From positions 1 through 6,355 of the forward strand of contig CATJZH010000187.1 of the NCBI GenBank assembly GCA_949746285.1: a stretch of 6,355 nt of DNA, given 5' to 3'. Origin of the DNA: an uncultured Clostridia bacterium (GTDB taxonomy: Bacteria; Bacillota; Clostridia; TANB77; CAG-508). Below, piece by piece: positions 1-6,144 of this stretch (position 1 is its first letter; every line of letters starts with the position of its first letter). The position numbers and the translations under genes are program-made. Under the pieces are notes generated by a model that was not told the origin of the DNA, made no database searches, and was given only the letters and a program-made list of their open reading frames with translations.

Positions 1-30
1 AAAATAAAATTAAAATTCTAAAAAAATATA

Positions 31-36
31 GGGAGA
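31..36 (+). promoter_or_regulatory. Displaced Shine-Dalgarno upstream of rnhB
   Basis: GGGAGA is the only SD-like sequence before rnhB, but it ends 34 nt before ATG 71. No ATG, GTG or TTG start in any frame sits at normal distance from it. The stop at 65-67 rules out an upstream in-frame start. Either rnhB is initiated weakly, or this site is brought closer by RNA folding, or a short segment was inserted between it and the ATG (see the repeat at 34-67). Confidence 0.45.
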
Positions 37-67
37 TAATAGTTTAAATAGTATAAATTATAGATAA
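34..67 (+). repeat. AGATAA direct repeat flanking a 22-nt segment between SD and start of rnhB
   Basis: AGATAA occurs at 34-39 and again at 62-67, with 22 nt of pure A/T plus two G between them. Collapsing the repeat by removing 28 nt would leave GGGAGATAAAATATG, an SD with 6-nt spacing to the rnhB start. The repeat itself is plain in the sequence. That it marks an insertion or duplication is inference, since short A/T-rich repeats arise easily by chance here. Confidence 0.4.
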
Positions 68-70
68 AAT

Positions 71-697
71 ATGAAAGAAAAAGAAATAGAAAGATTAAAT
101 GTTTTAAAAGAAGAAGAAAAAAATTTATATGAAAAAAATATAAAATTCATATGTGGAATAGATGAGGCAGGAAGAGGACCATTAGCAGGACCCGTAGTAG
201 TAGGGGCTGTTATTTTACCAGAAAATTCTTTTATTGAGGGAGTAAATGATTCTAAAAAAATCTCTGAGAAAAAAAGAGAAAAAATATATGAACAAATTAT
301 AGAAGAGGCAGTAGCATATAGTGTAGGAATTGTTGACCAGAAAAAAATAGATGAAATAAATATTTTAAATGCAACTAAATTAGGAGTAAAAATAGCACTT
401 GAAGGTTTAAAACAAAAACCAGAAATTATTATGGTAGATGCTTTAAACAATATAGATACATTAGGAATTCCATATATATCTGTAATAAAAGGTGATGCTA
501 AAAATTATTGTATAGCAGCAGCTTCAATAATAGCAAAAGTTACAAGGGATAGAATTATGAGAGAGTGGGATGAAGTTTATCCAATATATGGATTTGCAAG
601 ACATAAAGGATATGGAACAGCAGAACATATAAGAGTTATAAAAGAAAATGGACCATGTATGTTACATAGAGAAACATTTATAAAAAATTTTAAATAA
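71..697 (+). CDS. rnhB: Ribonuclease HII
   Basis: Cytosolic endonuclease that cuts the RNA strand of RNA-DNA hybrids and incises 5' to single ribonucleotides misincorporated into DNA, so it serves replication-linked repair. The 208-residue product has the type 2 RNase H core almost from the start: GIDEAGRGPLAG at 29-40 (catalytic D31 and E32, with the GRG motif that senses the RNA-DNA junction), NDSKKIS at 59-65, MVDA with D123, IKGDAK with D142, the helix IAAASIIAKVTRDR at 148-161, and HKGYGT at 178-183. The four acidic metal ligands are therefore present. It lacks the long N-terminal extension of the Bacillus enzyme, and residues 1-28 are a charged helix typical of clostridial versions. ATG 71 is the only usable start: an in-frame TAA lies at 65-67 and no ATG follows before the catalytic motif. 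It has no SD at normal distance (see 31-36). It heads the block ending at 4830. Family assignment is essentially certain. Confidence 0.97.
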   Translation: MKEKEIERLNVLKEEEKNLYEKNIKFICGIDEAGRGPLAGPVVVGAVILPENSFIEGVNDSKKISEKKREKIYEQIIEEAVAYSVGIVDQKKIDEINILNATKLGVKIALEGLKQKPEIIMVDALNNIDTLGIPYISVIKGDAKNYCIAAASIIAKVTRDRIMREWDEVYPIYGFARHKGYGTAEHIRVIKENGPCMLHRETFIKNFK

Positions 698-731
698 TGA
701 AAATATAAACACAAAAGAAAGGGAGAATATT

Positions 732-2036
732 ATGGACATAAAAACTATTATTCGTAAAAAAAGAAATAAGCAGGAACTAACAAATGATGAAATTCGATAT
801 TTTGTTAGTAAATTTGGTAGAGAAGAAATTTCAGAAAATCAAGCAGCAGCGTTAATGAGTTATGTGTATATCAATGGACTTACAGAAGATGAAATATTAA
901 GTTTTAGCACAGCAATGGCTGAATCTGGAGATATGATGGATTTGAAAGACATTGCAGAAAATGTAGTAGACAAACATTCAACAGGTGGAGTTGGAGATAA
1001 AGTTTCTATACTTTTAATGCCTATTTTAGCTTCTTTAAACATACCCACAGCGACAATATCTAGTAGAGGATATGGAATAACTAGTGGTGCTATTGATAAA
1101 TTAGATTCTATACCTAATTTTAAAACAGATTTGAGTATAGAAGAGTTTAAAAAGAATTTAAAAGAAATAAATGTAGCTATAGTAGACCAAGGATTAAACT
1201 TTGCACCAGTGGAAAGAAAAATATATAAATTAAGAAATGAAATAGCATGTGAAAATAGTTTGCCTATTATTGCAGCAAGTTTGATGAGTTTAAAATTAGC
1301 AACAGGAAGCAACAAAATAGTTTTTGATATAACTTGTGGAAAAGGAACTTATATAGAAAATAAAGAAGAAGCTAAAAGATTAGCTAAATTACTAATTAAA
1401 CTTGGAAAATCTTTAGATAAGGAAGTAGCTTGCATAATAACAGATATGAATCAACCTTTAGGATATGCAATAGGGCACAATCTTGAAATAAGAGAAGTAA
1501 TAATGGCACTTAGAGGAATAATTTCTGAAGATTTGGGAAATGTTATTGAAGCAATAGGAAGTATAATGATTTCACTTGCAACAGACAATAAAGATTTACA
1601 GGCAAATGCAAGAATGATAAAAGAAGCAATAAAAAGTGGAAAAGCATTCGATAAATTTAAAGAAATGGTAACAGCACAAAATGGAGATATAGATTATGTG
1701 GATGATCCAGAATTGTTAAAAAAATCAAAATATATTATGCCAGTATTAGCTACTGAATCTGGAACAGTAGAATCAATAGATACAGATATGGTTGGAAGTA
1801 TAGCAATATATTTAGGTGCAGGTAGAATGCAAGAGGAAGATAAAATAAATAGAAGTGCGGGTATAACAATTAAAAAGAAAATAGGAGATACTGTAATGGT
1901 TGGAGAAACTCTAGCTTATATTCATACTGATGATGAAAAAAAGGTTAACAGTACAACTCAAAATTTAAAAGATGCATTCAAAATAACAAATAAAAAAATA
2001 AACTTTAAATCAGAAATTTTGGAAATAGTAACTTAA
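732..2036 (+). CDS. Diverged pyrimidine-nucleoside phosphorylase paralog
   Basis: This protein has 434 residues, the usual length for the thymidine/pyrimidine phosphorylase family, which cleaves pyrimidine nucleosides with phosphate to a base and (deoxy)ribose-1-phosphate in cytosolic salvage. The architecture is complete: N-terminal helical domain at about 3-65, glycosyl-transferase-3 domain at about 75-310, and C-terminal PYNP domain at about 345-420. The phosphate motif KHSTGGVGD is intact at 81-89, and so is R168 (Arg171 in E. coli DeoA numbering). The family signature at 110-125 is degenerate, however. It reads SSRGYGITSGAIDKLD, where the downstream paralog has SGRGLGITGGTADKLE. A120 therefore replaces the phosphate-binding Thr123 equivalent. 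L187 replaces Lys190, which contacts the base, and LRD has become LRN. A GGGAG SD (721-725) sits 6 nt before the ATG. It is about 46% identical to its neighbour over 400 ungapped columns by hand count. It may have altered substrate use, reduced activity or a partner role. The fold is certain, the activity is not. Confidence 0.88.
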   Translation: MDIKTIIRKKRNKQELTNDEIRYFVSKFGREEISENQAAALMSYVYINGLTEDEILSFSTAMAESGDMMDLKDIAENVVDKHSTGGVGDKVSILLMPILASLNIPTATISSRGYGITSGAIDKLDSIPNFKTDLSIEEFKKNLKEINVAIVDQGLNFAPVERKIYKLRNEIACENSLPIIAASLMSLKLATGSNKIVFDITCGKGTYIENKEEAKRLAKLLIKLGKSLDKEVACIITDMNQPLGYAIGHNLEIREVIMALRGIISEDLGNVIEAIGSIMISLATDNKDLQANARMIKEAIKSGKAFDKFKEMVTAQNGDIDYVDDPELLKKSKYIMPVLATESGTVESIDTDMVGSIAIYLGAGRMQEEDKINRSAGITIKKKIGDTVMVGETLAYIHTDDEKKVNSTTQNLKDAFKITNKKINFKSEILEIVT

Positions 2037-2084
2037 AGTTTATAGGTAGACCTTAAAACCTAAATAAATATATTGGAAAAGATT

Positions 2085-3383
2085 ATGAATATATTAGATA
2101 TTATAGAAAATAAAAAAAACAGAAAAGAGTTAACTAAAGAAGAAATTGAATATTTTGTAAAAAAATATACAGAAGATGAAATAACAGATTATCAGGCAGC
2201 AGCTCTTATAATGGCTATTTGTATAAATGGAATGACACAAGACGAAATTTTAACTTTAACAATAGCTATGGCAAATTCAGGAGATGTTTTAGATTTAAGT
2301 GATATTTCTAAAAATATTGTAGATAAGCATTCAACAGGTGGAGTTGGAGATAAAATAACTTTAATAGTAATGCCAATCATAGCTTCACTCGGAATTCCTG
2401 TAGCAAAAATGAGTGGAAGAGGTTTAGGAATAACAGGAGGAACAGCAGACAAATTAGAATCTATACCAGGATATAATGTAAATATTAAAGTTGATGAATT
2501 TAAGAAAAATATAAAAGATATAGGAATTAGTTTAATAGCACAAACTTTAAATTTAGCACCTGCAGATAAAAAGATTTATGCTTTAAGAGATACTATTAGT
2601 TGTACAAATAGTGTACCACTTATAGCTTCTAGTATAATGAGTAAGAAAATAGCCTCAGGAGCAAATGCAATTGTTTTAGATGTAACATGTGGAAAAGGTG
2701 CGTTTATGCCAACTAAAGAAGAAGCAAAAAAATTAGCCAAAATGATGACTTTAATTGGAAAATGGGCAAAAAGAAAAACAGTATGTGTTTTAACCAATAT
2801 GGATGAACCATTAGGACATTCTGTAGGAAATACTTTAGAAGTAATTGAGGCAGTAAAAGCCCTTAAAGGGGAAATGTCTAAGGATGTAAAAGAAGTGGTA
2901 TTAAATTTATCTGTTCAAATGATGCTTTTATCTGGAAAATATACAAGTGTTTCAGATTGTAAAAAGAAAGTTTTAGAAGTGTTAGAAAATGGTAAAGCAT
3001 ATGATAAATTTAAAGAATTAGTACAAAAACAAGGAGGAGACATAACTTATATTGAGAATTTAGAAAAATTTGAAAAAGCACCAATTATAACCCCTGTTTT
3101 ATGTGAGAAAGATGGATATGTAGAAGAATTAGATGCAGGAAAAGTAGGAAAAGCTGGATTAGAATTAGGAATTGGAAGAAAGAAAAAAGATGAAAATATA
3201 GATTTTAGAGTTGGATTAACTTTTGAAAGAAAAATTGGAGACAAAGTTAAAAAAGGCGATGTACTTGCATATGTACATGCAAAATCTGCAGAAAAAGCTG
3301 ATGAGTGTGTTAAGAGTATATTAATGGCATACAAAATTGGAAGTAAAAAAATTTCCAAAAAAAATATAATAGAAATAATTTAA
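2085..3383 (+). CDS. pdp: Pyrimidine-nucleoside phosphorylase, canonical copy
   Basis: Phosphorolyses uridine, deoxyuridine and thymidine in nucleoside catabolism, working as a cytosolic dimer. The 432-residue product keeps the family hallmarks: KHSTGGVGD at 81-89, the full signature SGRGLGITGGTADKLE at 110-125 with S110 and T120, LRD with R168, SIMSKK at 183-188 with K187 (DeoA Lys190 equivalent), CGKGAF at 202-207, and the C-terminal LGIGR at 361-365. I chose ATG 2085 over TTG 2073 because the protein then aligns residue for residue with the upstream paralog from Met1 (MNILDII against MDIKTII). Initiation looks weak: the only candidate SD is the GGA within GGAAAAG at 2075-2081. It follows the first paralog by 48 nt with no terminator, so co-transcription is likely. 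Pdp is favoured over DeoA for a Firmicute, but the sequence alone cannot settle uridine against thymidine preference. Confidence 0.93.
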   Translation: MNILDIIENKKNRKELTKEEIEYFVKKYTEDEITDYQAAALIMAICINGMTQDEILTLTIAMANSGDVLDLSDISKNIVDKHSTGGVGDKITLIVMPIIASLGIPVAKMSGRGLGITGGTADKLESIPGYNVNIKVDEFKKNIKDIGISLIAQTLNLAPADKKIYALRDTISCTNSVPLIASSIMSKKIASGANAIVLDVTCGKGAFMPTKEEAKKLAKMMTLIGKWAKRKTVCVLTNMDEPLGHSVGNTLEVIEAVKALKGEMSKDVKEVVLNLSVQMMLLSGKYTSVSDCKKKVLEVLENGKAYDKFKELVQKQGGDITYIENLEKFEKAPIITPVLCEKDGYVEELDAGKVGKAGLELGIGRKKKDENIDFRVGLTFERKIGDKVKKGDVLAYVHAKSAEKADECVKSILMAYKIGSKKISKKNIIEII

Positions 3384-3405
3384 AAGTATAATAATATACA
3401 TAAGA

Positions 3406-3414
3406 AAAGAAAGG
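3406..3414 (+). promoter_or_regulatory. Shine-Dalgarno that decides the M18 aminopeptidase start
   Basis: AAGAAAGG-type SD ending at 3414. Three in-frame ATGs follow, at 3415, 3418 and 3424. The first touches the SD and the second is only 3 nt away, while ATG 3424 lies 9 nt downstream. The last is therefore the likely start. Confidence 0.6.
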
Positions 3415-3423
3415 ATGATGAAA

Positions 3424-4830
3424 ATGTCAAAAACAGATGGAAAAGAATTAAAGGAAAAATTAGTAGATTCTAAAAATAATGGTTGGGAACATTTAAGTGA
3501 CGAAGAATTAGAAAATATTTTTAAATTTGCTGATGAATATATGTATTATTTAAATACTTCAAAAACAGAAAAGGAAATAGTACAAAATTCAAAAGAAATA
3601 CTTATTAAGAATGGTTTTATTGATATTTCAGAAAAAGAAAATTTACAAGTTGGAGATAAAATATTTTATATAAATAGAGGAAGATGTCTATATGCTGCTG
3701 TAATAGGTGAAGAAGAAATAGACAAAGGATTAAAAGTAATAGCTGCACATGGTGATTCACCAAGAATAGATTTAAAACAAAATCCATTATATGAAGATGG
3801 AGAATTGGGAATGCTTAAAACACATTATTATGGTGGAATAAAGAAATACCAATGGACTAATATACCACTTAGTATGCACGGTTTTGTAGTTAAACCAGAC
3901 GGAGAAAAAATAAATATATGTATTGGAGAAAAAGAAGAAGATCCAATATTTACAATATCAGATTTACTACCACATTTGGCTGCAGAACAAATGGATAGAA
4001 AATTAAAAGATGGAGTACAAGGAGAAGAGTTAAATATATTAGCAGGAAGCATTCCATATGACAGTGAAGATGTTTCAAATAAAGTTAAATTAAATATTTT
4101 GAAATTATTAAATGATACCTATGGTATAAAAGAAGTAGACTTTATAAGTTCAGAAATAGAATTTGTACCAGCTTTTAAAGCCAAAAGTTTAGGATTTGAT
4201 CATAGCATGATCGCTGGATATGGACAAGATGATAAAGTATGTTGTTATACAGCATTAAGGGCTATATTAAATACAGATAGACCCAAAAATACAGCAGTAT
4301 GTGTAATAACAGATAAAGAAGAAGTAGGATTTAATGGTGTTACAGGAATGTATACAAGAATCTTTGATATGTTTGTATCAGAATTATTGGAAAAAACAGG
4401 AAATACAAAAGCTATTGCATTAGATAAAACTTTTTCAAATACAAAAGCACTTTCAGCAGATGTTGATGCTGCATTTAATCCTAATTTTGCTTATGCGTTT
4501 GAGAAAAACAACGCAGCATATCTAGGAAGAGGTGTGTCTCTTGTAAAATATACAGGTTCAAGAGGAAAGTCAGGGGCTTCAGAAGCACCAGCAGAATTTG
4601 TTGCTGAAGTGAGAAATATTTTTGAATCAGCAGGAGCTAGATACCAATCTTGTGAACTTGGAAGAGTTGACAAAGGTGGAGGAGGAACAATTGCTCTTAC
4701 ACTTGCTAATAGAGGTATGGAAGTAGTTGATGTAGGTGTTCCAGTTATGGGAATGCATTCACCTTATGAAATAACAAGTAAATTTGATGTTTATCAAGCA
4801 TACAAAGGATATCAAGCTTTTTACAAATAA
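3424..4830 (+). CDS. M18-family zinc aminopeptidase
   Basis: Cytosolic dizinc exopeptidase that removes N-terminal residues from peptides; M18 enzymes form large tetrahedral dodecamers. With ATG 3424 the product has 468 residues, matching the clostridial 'M18 aminopeptidase 1' type (sometimes named apeA). Metal and catalytic motifs are in order: AHGDSPRIDLK at 108-118 (H109 ligand, D111), GYGQDDKVCCY at 265-275 (bridging Asp in DD 269-270), TDKEEVG at 296-302 (E299/E300, catalytic base and ligand), SADVDAA at 344-350 (D346), and PVMGMHSPYE at 440-449 (H445 ligand). The segment inserted between about 115 and 255 is the M18 oligomerisation domain. The N-terminal stretch NNGWEHLSDEE is also typical of this group. 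No signal peptide is visible. The gene is last in the rnhB-phosphorylase block and is closed by a strong terminator. Peptide recycling beside nucleoside salvage fits a scavenging anaerobe, but that link is only inference. Confidence 0.95.
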   Translation: MSKTDGKELKEKLVDSKNNGWEHLSDEELENIFKFADEYMYYLNTSKTEKEIVQNSKEILIKNGFIDISEKENLQVGDKIFYINRGRCLYAAVIGEEEIDKGLKVIAAHGDSPRIDLKQNPLYEDGELGMLKTHYYGGIKKYQWTNIPLSMHGFVVKPDGEKINICIGEKEEDPIFTISDLLPHLAAEQMDRKLKDGVQGEELNILAGSIPYDSEDVSNKVKLNILKLLNDTYGIKEVDFISSEIEFVPAFKAKSLGFDHSMIAGYGQDDKVCCYTALRAILNTDRPKNTAVCVITDKEEVGFNGVTGMYTRIFDMFVSELLEKTGNTKAIALDKTFSNTKALSADVDAAFNPNFAYAFEKNNAAYLGRGVSLVKYTGSRGKSGASEAPAEFVAEVRNIFESAGARYQSCELGRVDKGGGGTIALTLANRGMEVVDVGVPVMGMHSPYEITSKFDVYQAYKGYQAFYK

Positions 4831-4840
4831 AATATGATAG

Positions 4841-4878
4841 AGTGGTAAAACAATAGTTGTTTACCACTTTATTTTTTT
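4841..4878 (+). terminator. Intrinsic terminator after the aminopeptidase
   Basis: Left arm AGTGGTAAAACAA (4841-4853) pairs with TTGTTTACCACT (4857-4868) across a TAG loop. This gives a 12-bp stem with a single bulged A, and it runs directly into TTTATTTTTTT. It begins 10 nt after the aminopeptidase stop and separates the upstream block from the vanZ-like gene. Confidence 0.93.
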
Positions 4879-4903
4879 GATAAATTACTTGTGGTTATGT
4901 ATA

Positions 4904-4948
4904 TTTAAGAAAATATTAAGAAATAAATATTTATATAAATGTTATAAT
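4904..4948 (+). promoter_or_regulatory. Promoter of the VanZ-family gene with an OmpR-type direct repeat
   Basis: A consensus -10 (TATAAT, 4943-4948) lies 29 nt before the start codon, but no acceptable -35 is found 16-18 nt upstream of it. In and just upstream of that position sits TTTAAG (4904-4909), then 5 nt, then ATTAAG (4915-4920), i.e. half-sites repeating every 11 bp on one face of the helix. This spacing is typical of OmpR/PhoB-family response regulators. The sequence differs at one base from the streptococcal CiaR box TTTAAG-N5-TTTAAG. Activator-dependent transcription is inferred. The A/T-rich background makes chance similarity possible. Confidence 0.45.
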
Positions 4949-4977
4949 AATAAAAAATCATAAGGGGAGATTTTAGT

Positions 4978-5481
4978 ATGAAAAAAAGCAAATTATTGAA
5001 AATTCTTCTAATTATTTATATAATACTTTTGACATGGATAATAGTATTTAAAATGCAATTTAGTTTTAAACACCTTCCATATATACGTTCAATAAATCTT
5101 ATTCCATTTGGAGAATCAGTTATACTAAATGGAAAGATAGATATAACTGAAATAATAAATAATATGATAGTTTTTATTCCAGTTGGATTATATTTGGGAA
5201 TGATTTGGAAAGACAAGAAAATGCATCAAAAAATACTACCTATATTATTACTTACTTTTATTTTTGAAACTACACAATTTATATTTCATATTGGTGCAAC
5301 AGACATAACAGATATTATTATGAACACCTTGGGTGGAATTATAGGAATTTTAGCAATAAATATATTGTATAAAATTTTTAAAAATGAAGAAAAAGTCAGA
5401 AAGATATTAAGTATTTTAGCTTTAATTTGTACAATTTTAGTAATAAGTTTTATATTTATTTTAATAGTTGTGAATTTATAA
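4978..5481 (+). CDS. VanZ-family integral membrane protein
   Basis: The product has 167 residues, mostly membrane-embedded. Apparent transmembrane segments lie at about 7-24, 60-77, 86-103, 112-132 and 142-165. Family marks are visible: the extracytoplasmic motif NLIPF at 40-44, NNMIVFIPVG at 61-70, ETTQ with E97 and Q100, and GATDITDIIMNTLGG at 106-120. The Asp/Asn-rich D-x-x-D-x-x-x-N pattern and the conserved E..Q pair are the usual VanZ signature. The founding member gives low-level teicoplanin resistance in enterococci. For most family members, including this one, the biochemical role is unknown, so an envelope or lipid-linked function is only a guess. The AGGGGAGA SD at 4963-4970 is 7 nt from the ATG, so the start is firm. 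No vanA/vanX-type genes are nearby. The gene is transcribed alone from its own promoter, and no clear terminator follows it. Confidence 0.9.
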   Translation: MKKSKLLKILLIIYIILLTWIIVFKMQFSFKHLPYIRSINLIPFGESVILNGKIDITEIINNMIVFIPVGLYLGMIWKDKKMHQKILPILLLTFIFETTQFIFHIGATDITDIIMNTLGGIIGILAINILYKIFKNEEKVRKILSILALICTILVISFIFILIVVNL

Positions 5482-5527
5482 AATAAAAAATTTATTAAAA
5501 AAATGTAAGCATTTGAATACAACTTTA

Positions 5528-5555
5528 TTGAAAAAAAACTTCTTATAGATATAAT
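5528..5555 (+). promoter_or_regulatory. Housekeeping-type promoter of the sigma-factor gene
   Basis: TTGAAA (5528-5533), a 16-nt spacer and a perfect TATAAT (5550-5555) predict transcription from about 5562. It looks like a main vegetative sigma promoter rather than an ECF-type one. The gene is therefore set up for expression although its reading frame is broken. Confidence 0.75.
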
Positions 5556-5580
5556 AGTAGATACACAAAAGAAATCTATA

Positions 5581-5588
5581 AAGGAGAG
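5581..5588 (+). promoter_or_regulatory. Displaced Shine-Dalgarno of the sigma-factor gene
   Basis: AAGGAGAG is a near-perfect SD, but the first ATG in the sigma frame is at 5622, 33 nt beyond it. TTG 5616 is 27 nt away. No ATG, GTG or TTG lies at 4-12 nt, and the sigma frame is closed by TAA at 5607-5609. The SD appears to have been separated from its start codon. Confidence 0.6.
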
Positions 5589-5591
5589 TAA

Positions 5592-5622
5592 ATTAGTTCT
5601 CAATACTAACACATTTTGATTA
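5592..5622 (+). repeat. ATTA direct repeat flanking a 23-nt segment between SD and sigma start
   Basis: ATTA at 5592-5595 recurs at 5619-5622, where its last A is the A of the ATG. Removing one copy plus the intervening segment (27 nt) leaves GGAGAGTAAATTATG, an SD with ideal 6-nt spacing. A 5-bp inverted repeat, TTAGT (5593-5597) and ACTAA (5605-5609), lies in the same stretch and could shorten the distance if folded. Four-base repeats are common by chance, so this supports a possible small insertion only weakly. Confidence 0.35.
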
Positions 5623-6108
5623 TGAATAATAAATTTAACTCAAAGAAATTTGTTTATAAATATACAGATATGCTTTATCGTATTGCTATGGGGTATTTAA
5701 GGAATAACGAAGATTCAGAAGATATTGTTCAAGAAACTTTTTTTCAATATATAAAGTATGTAAAATCAGGTAAAAAATTTAAAGATGAAGAACATGAAAA
5801 AAGTTGGCTTATAAGAGTATCGATAAATTTATGTTGTACCAATAAAAGACGGAAAAAGAATATATCATGTCCCATTTGATGAAGACAATGTTCAAAATGA
5901 AAAATTGTATAATCAAGATTTATATTTGTTAGAAGATATAAATAGATTAAATGAAAAATATAAAAGTGTATTTCAATTATTTTATTTTGAAGATTTAAAA
6001 GTAGCTCAGATTAGTAAGATTTTAAATATAAGTGAGTCAGCCGTAAAAACTAGACTAAAAAGAGCAAGAGAAATTTTAAAACAAATACTTCTGGAAGATG
6101 ATTATTAG
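5622..6108 (+). pseudogene. ECF-like sigma-70 family factor, frameshifted
   Basis: Encodes an RNA polymerase sigma subunit of the small two-domain type (regions 2 and 4 only), which redirects transcription to a dedicated regulon. The first frame, from ATG 5622, gives region 2: DMLYRIAMGYLRNNEDSEDIVQETF at residues 16-40, then HEKSWLIRVSINLC (58-71), the region 2.3-2.4 helix. It ends at TGA 5877-5879. Region 4 continues in the +1 frame: PFDEDNVQNE, then EDINRLNEKYKSVFQLFYF and the helix-turn-helix with ISKILNISESAVKTRLKRAREIL, ending at TAG 6106-6108. Removing one base anywhere between about 5853 and 5873 would restore a 161-residue protein. Candidate sites are the A5 run 5853-5857 and CCC 5871-5873. 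No anti-sigma gene is seen in the sequence available. Both the frameshift and the displaced SD argue for decay, but an assembly error or programmed shifting is not excluded. The family is certain; its status as a pseudogene is less so. Confidence 0.8.
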
Positions 6109-6115
6109 AATATAC

Positions 6116-6144
6116 TTGACATTATCACATGTAAAGTATATAAA
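6116..6144 (+). promoter_or_regulatory. Upstream promoter P1 of the last gene
   Basis: A perfect -35 TTGACA (6116-6121), a 17-nt spacer and TATAAA (6139-6144) begin 7 nt after the sigma-gene stop. The left arm of the inverted repeat (6129-6139) fills the spacer and touches the -10. A bound regulator would therefore block this promoter. Confidence 0.7.

Noticed and set aside
52..57. TATAAA as a -10 element for rnhB
   Set aside because: No plausible -35 at 16-18 nt upstream, and such hexamers are frequent in this A/T-rich leader. The real promoter may lie before the window.
2043..2062. Inverted repeat TAGGT...ACCTA between the two phosphorylase genes as a terminator
   Set aside because: Only 5 bp, a 10-nt loop and no T-tract afterwards; too weak to end transcription.
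2073..2084. TTG at 2073 as an earlier start for the second phosphorylase
   Set aside because: It adds four residues with no counterpart in the upstream paralog, which aligns exactly from ATG 2085, and it has no SD of its own.
5482..5496. AATAAA/TTTATT inverted repeat just after the vanZ stop as a terminator
   Set aside because: Six A-T pairs with no G-C and no following T-run; expected by chance in this base composition.
5501..5514. AAATG/CATTT short palindrome upstream of the sigma promoter as an operator
   Set aside because: Five bp with a 4-nt gap; too short and A/T-rich to separate from background.
58..5612. Open frames on the - strand opposite rnhB, the phosphorylases, the aminopeptidase and vanZ
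   Set aside because: They are antisense shadows rich in Ile/Phe/Ser, without recognisable domains, and each lies opposite a gene with clear family motifs.
5871..5880. A prfB-like programmed +1 frameshift at the TGA
   Set aside because: The release-factor-2 site needs CTT TGA C with an internal SD; here ATT precedes TGA and no SD-like element sits a few nt upstream. Slippage at CCC is kept only as an alternative.
5877..5882. TGA read as tryptophan (alternative genetic code)
   Set aside because: Reading through TGA TGA in that frame does not reach region 4, and the other genes use TGG for Trp with no internal TGA.
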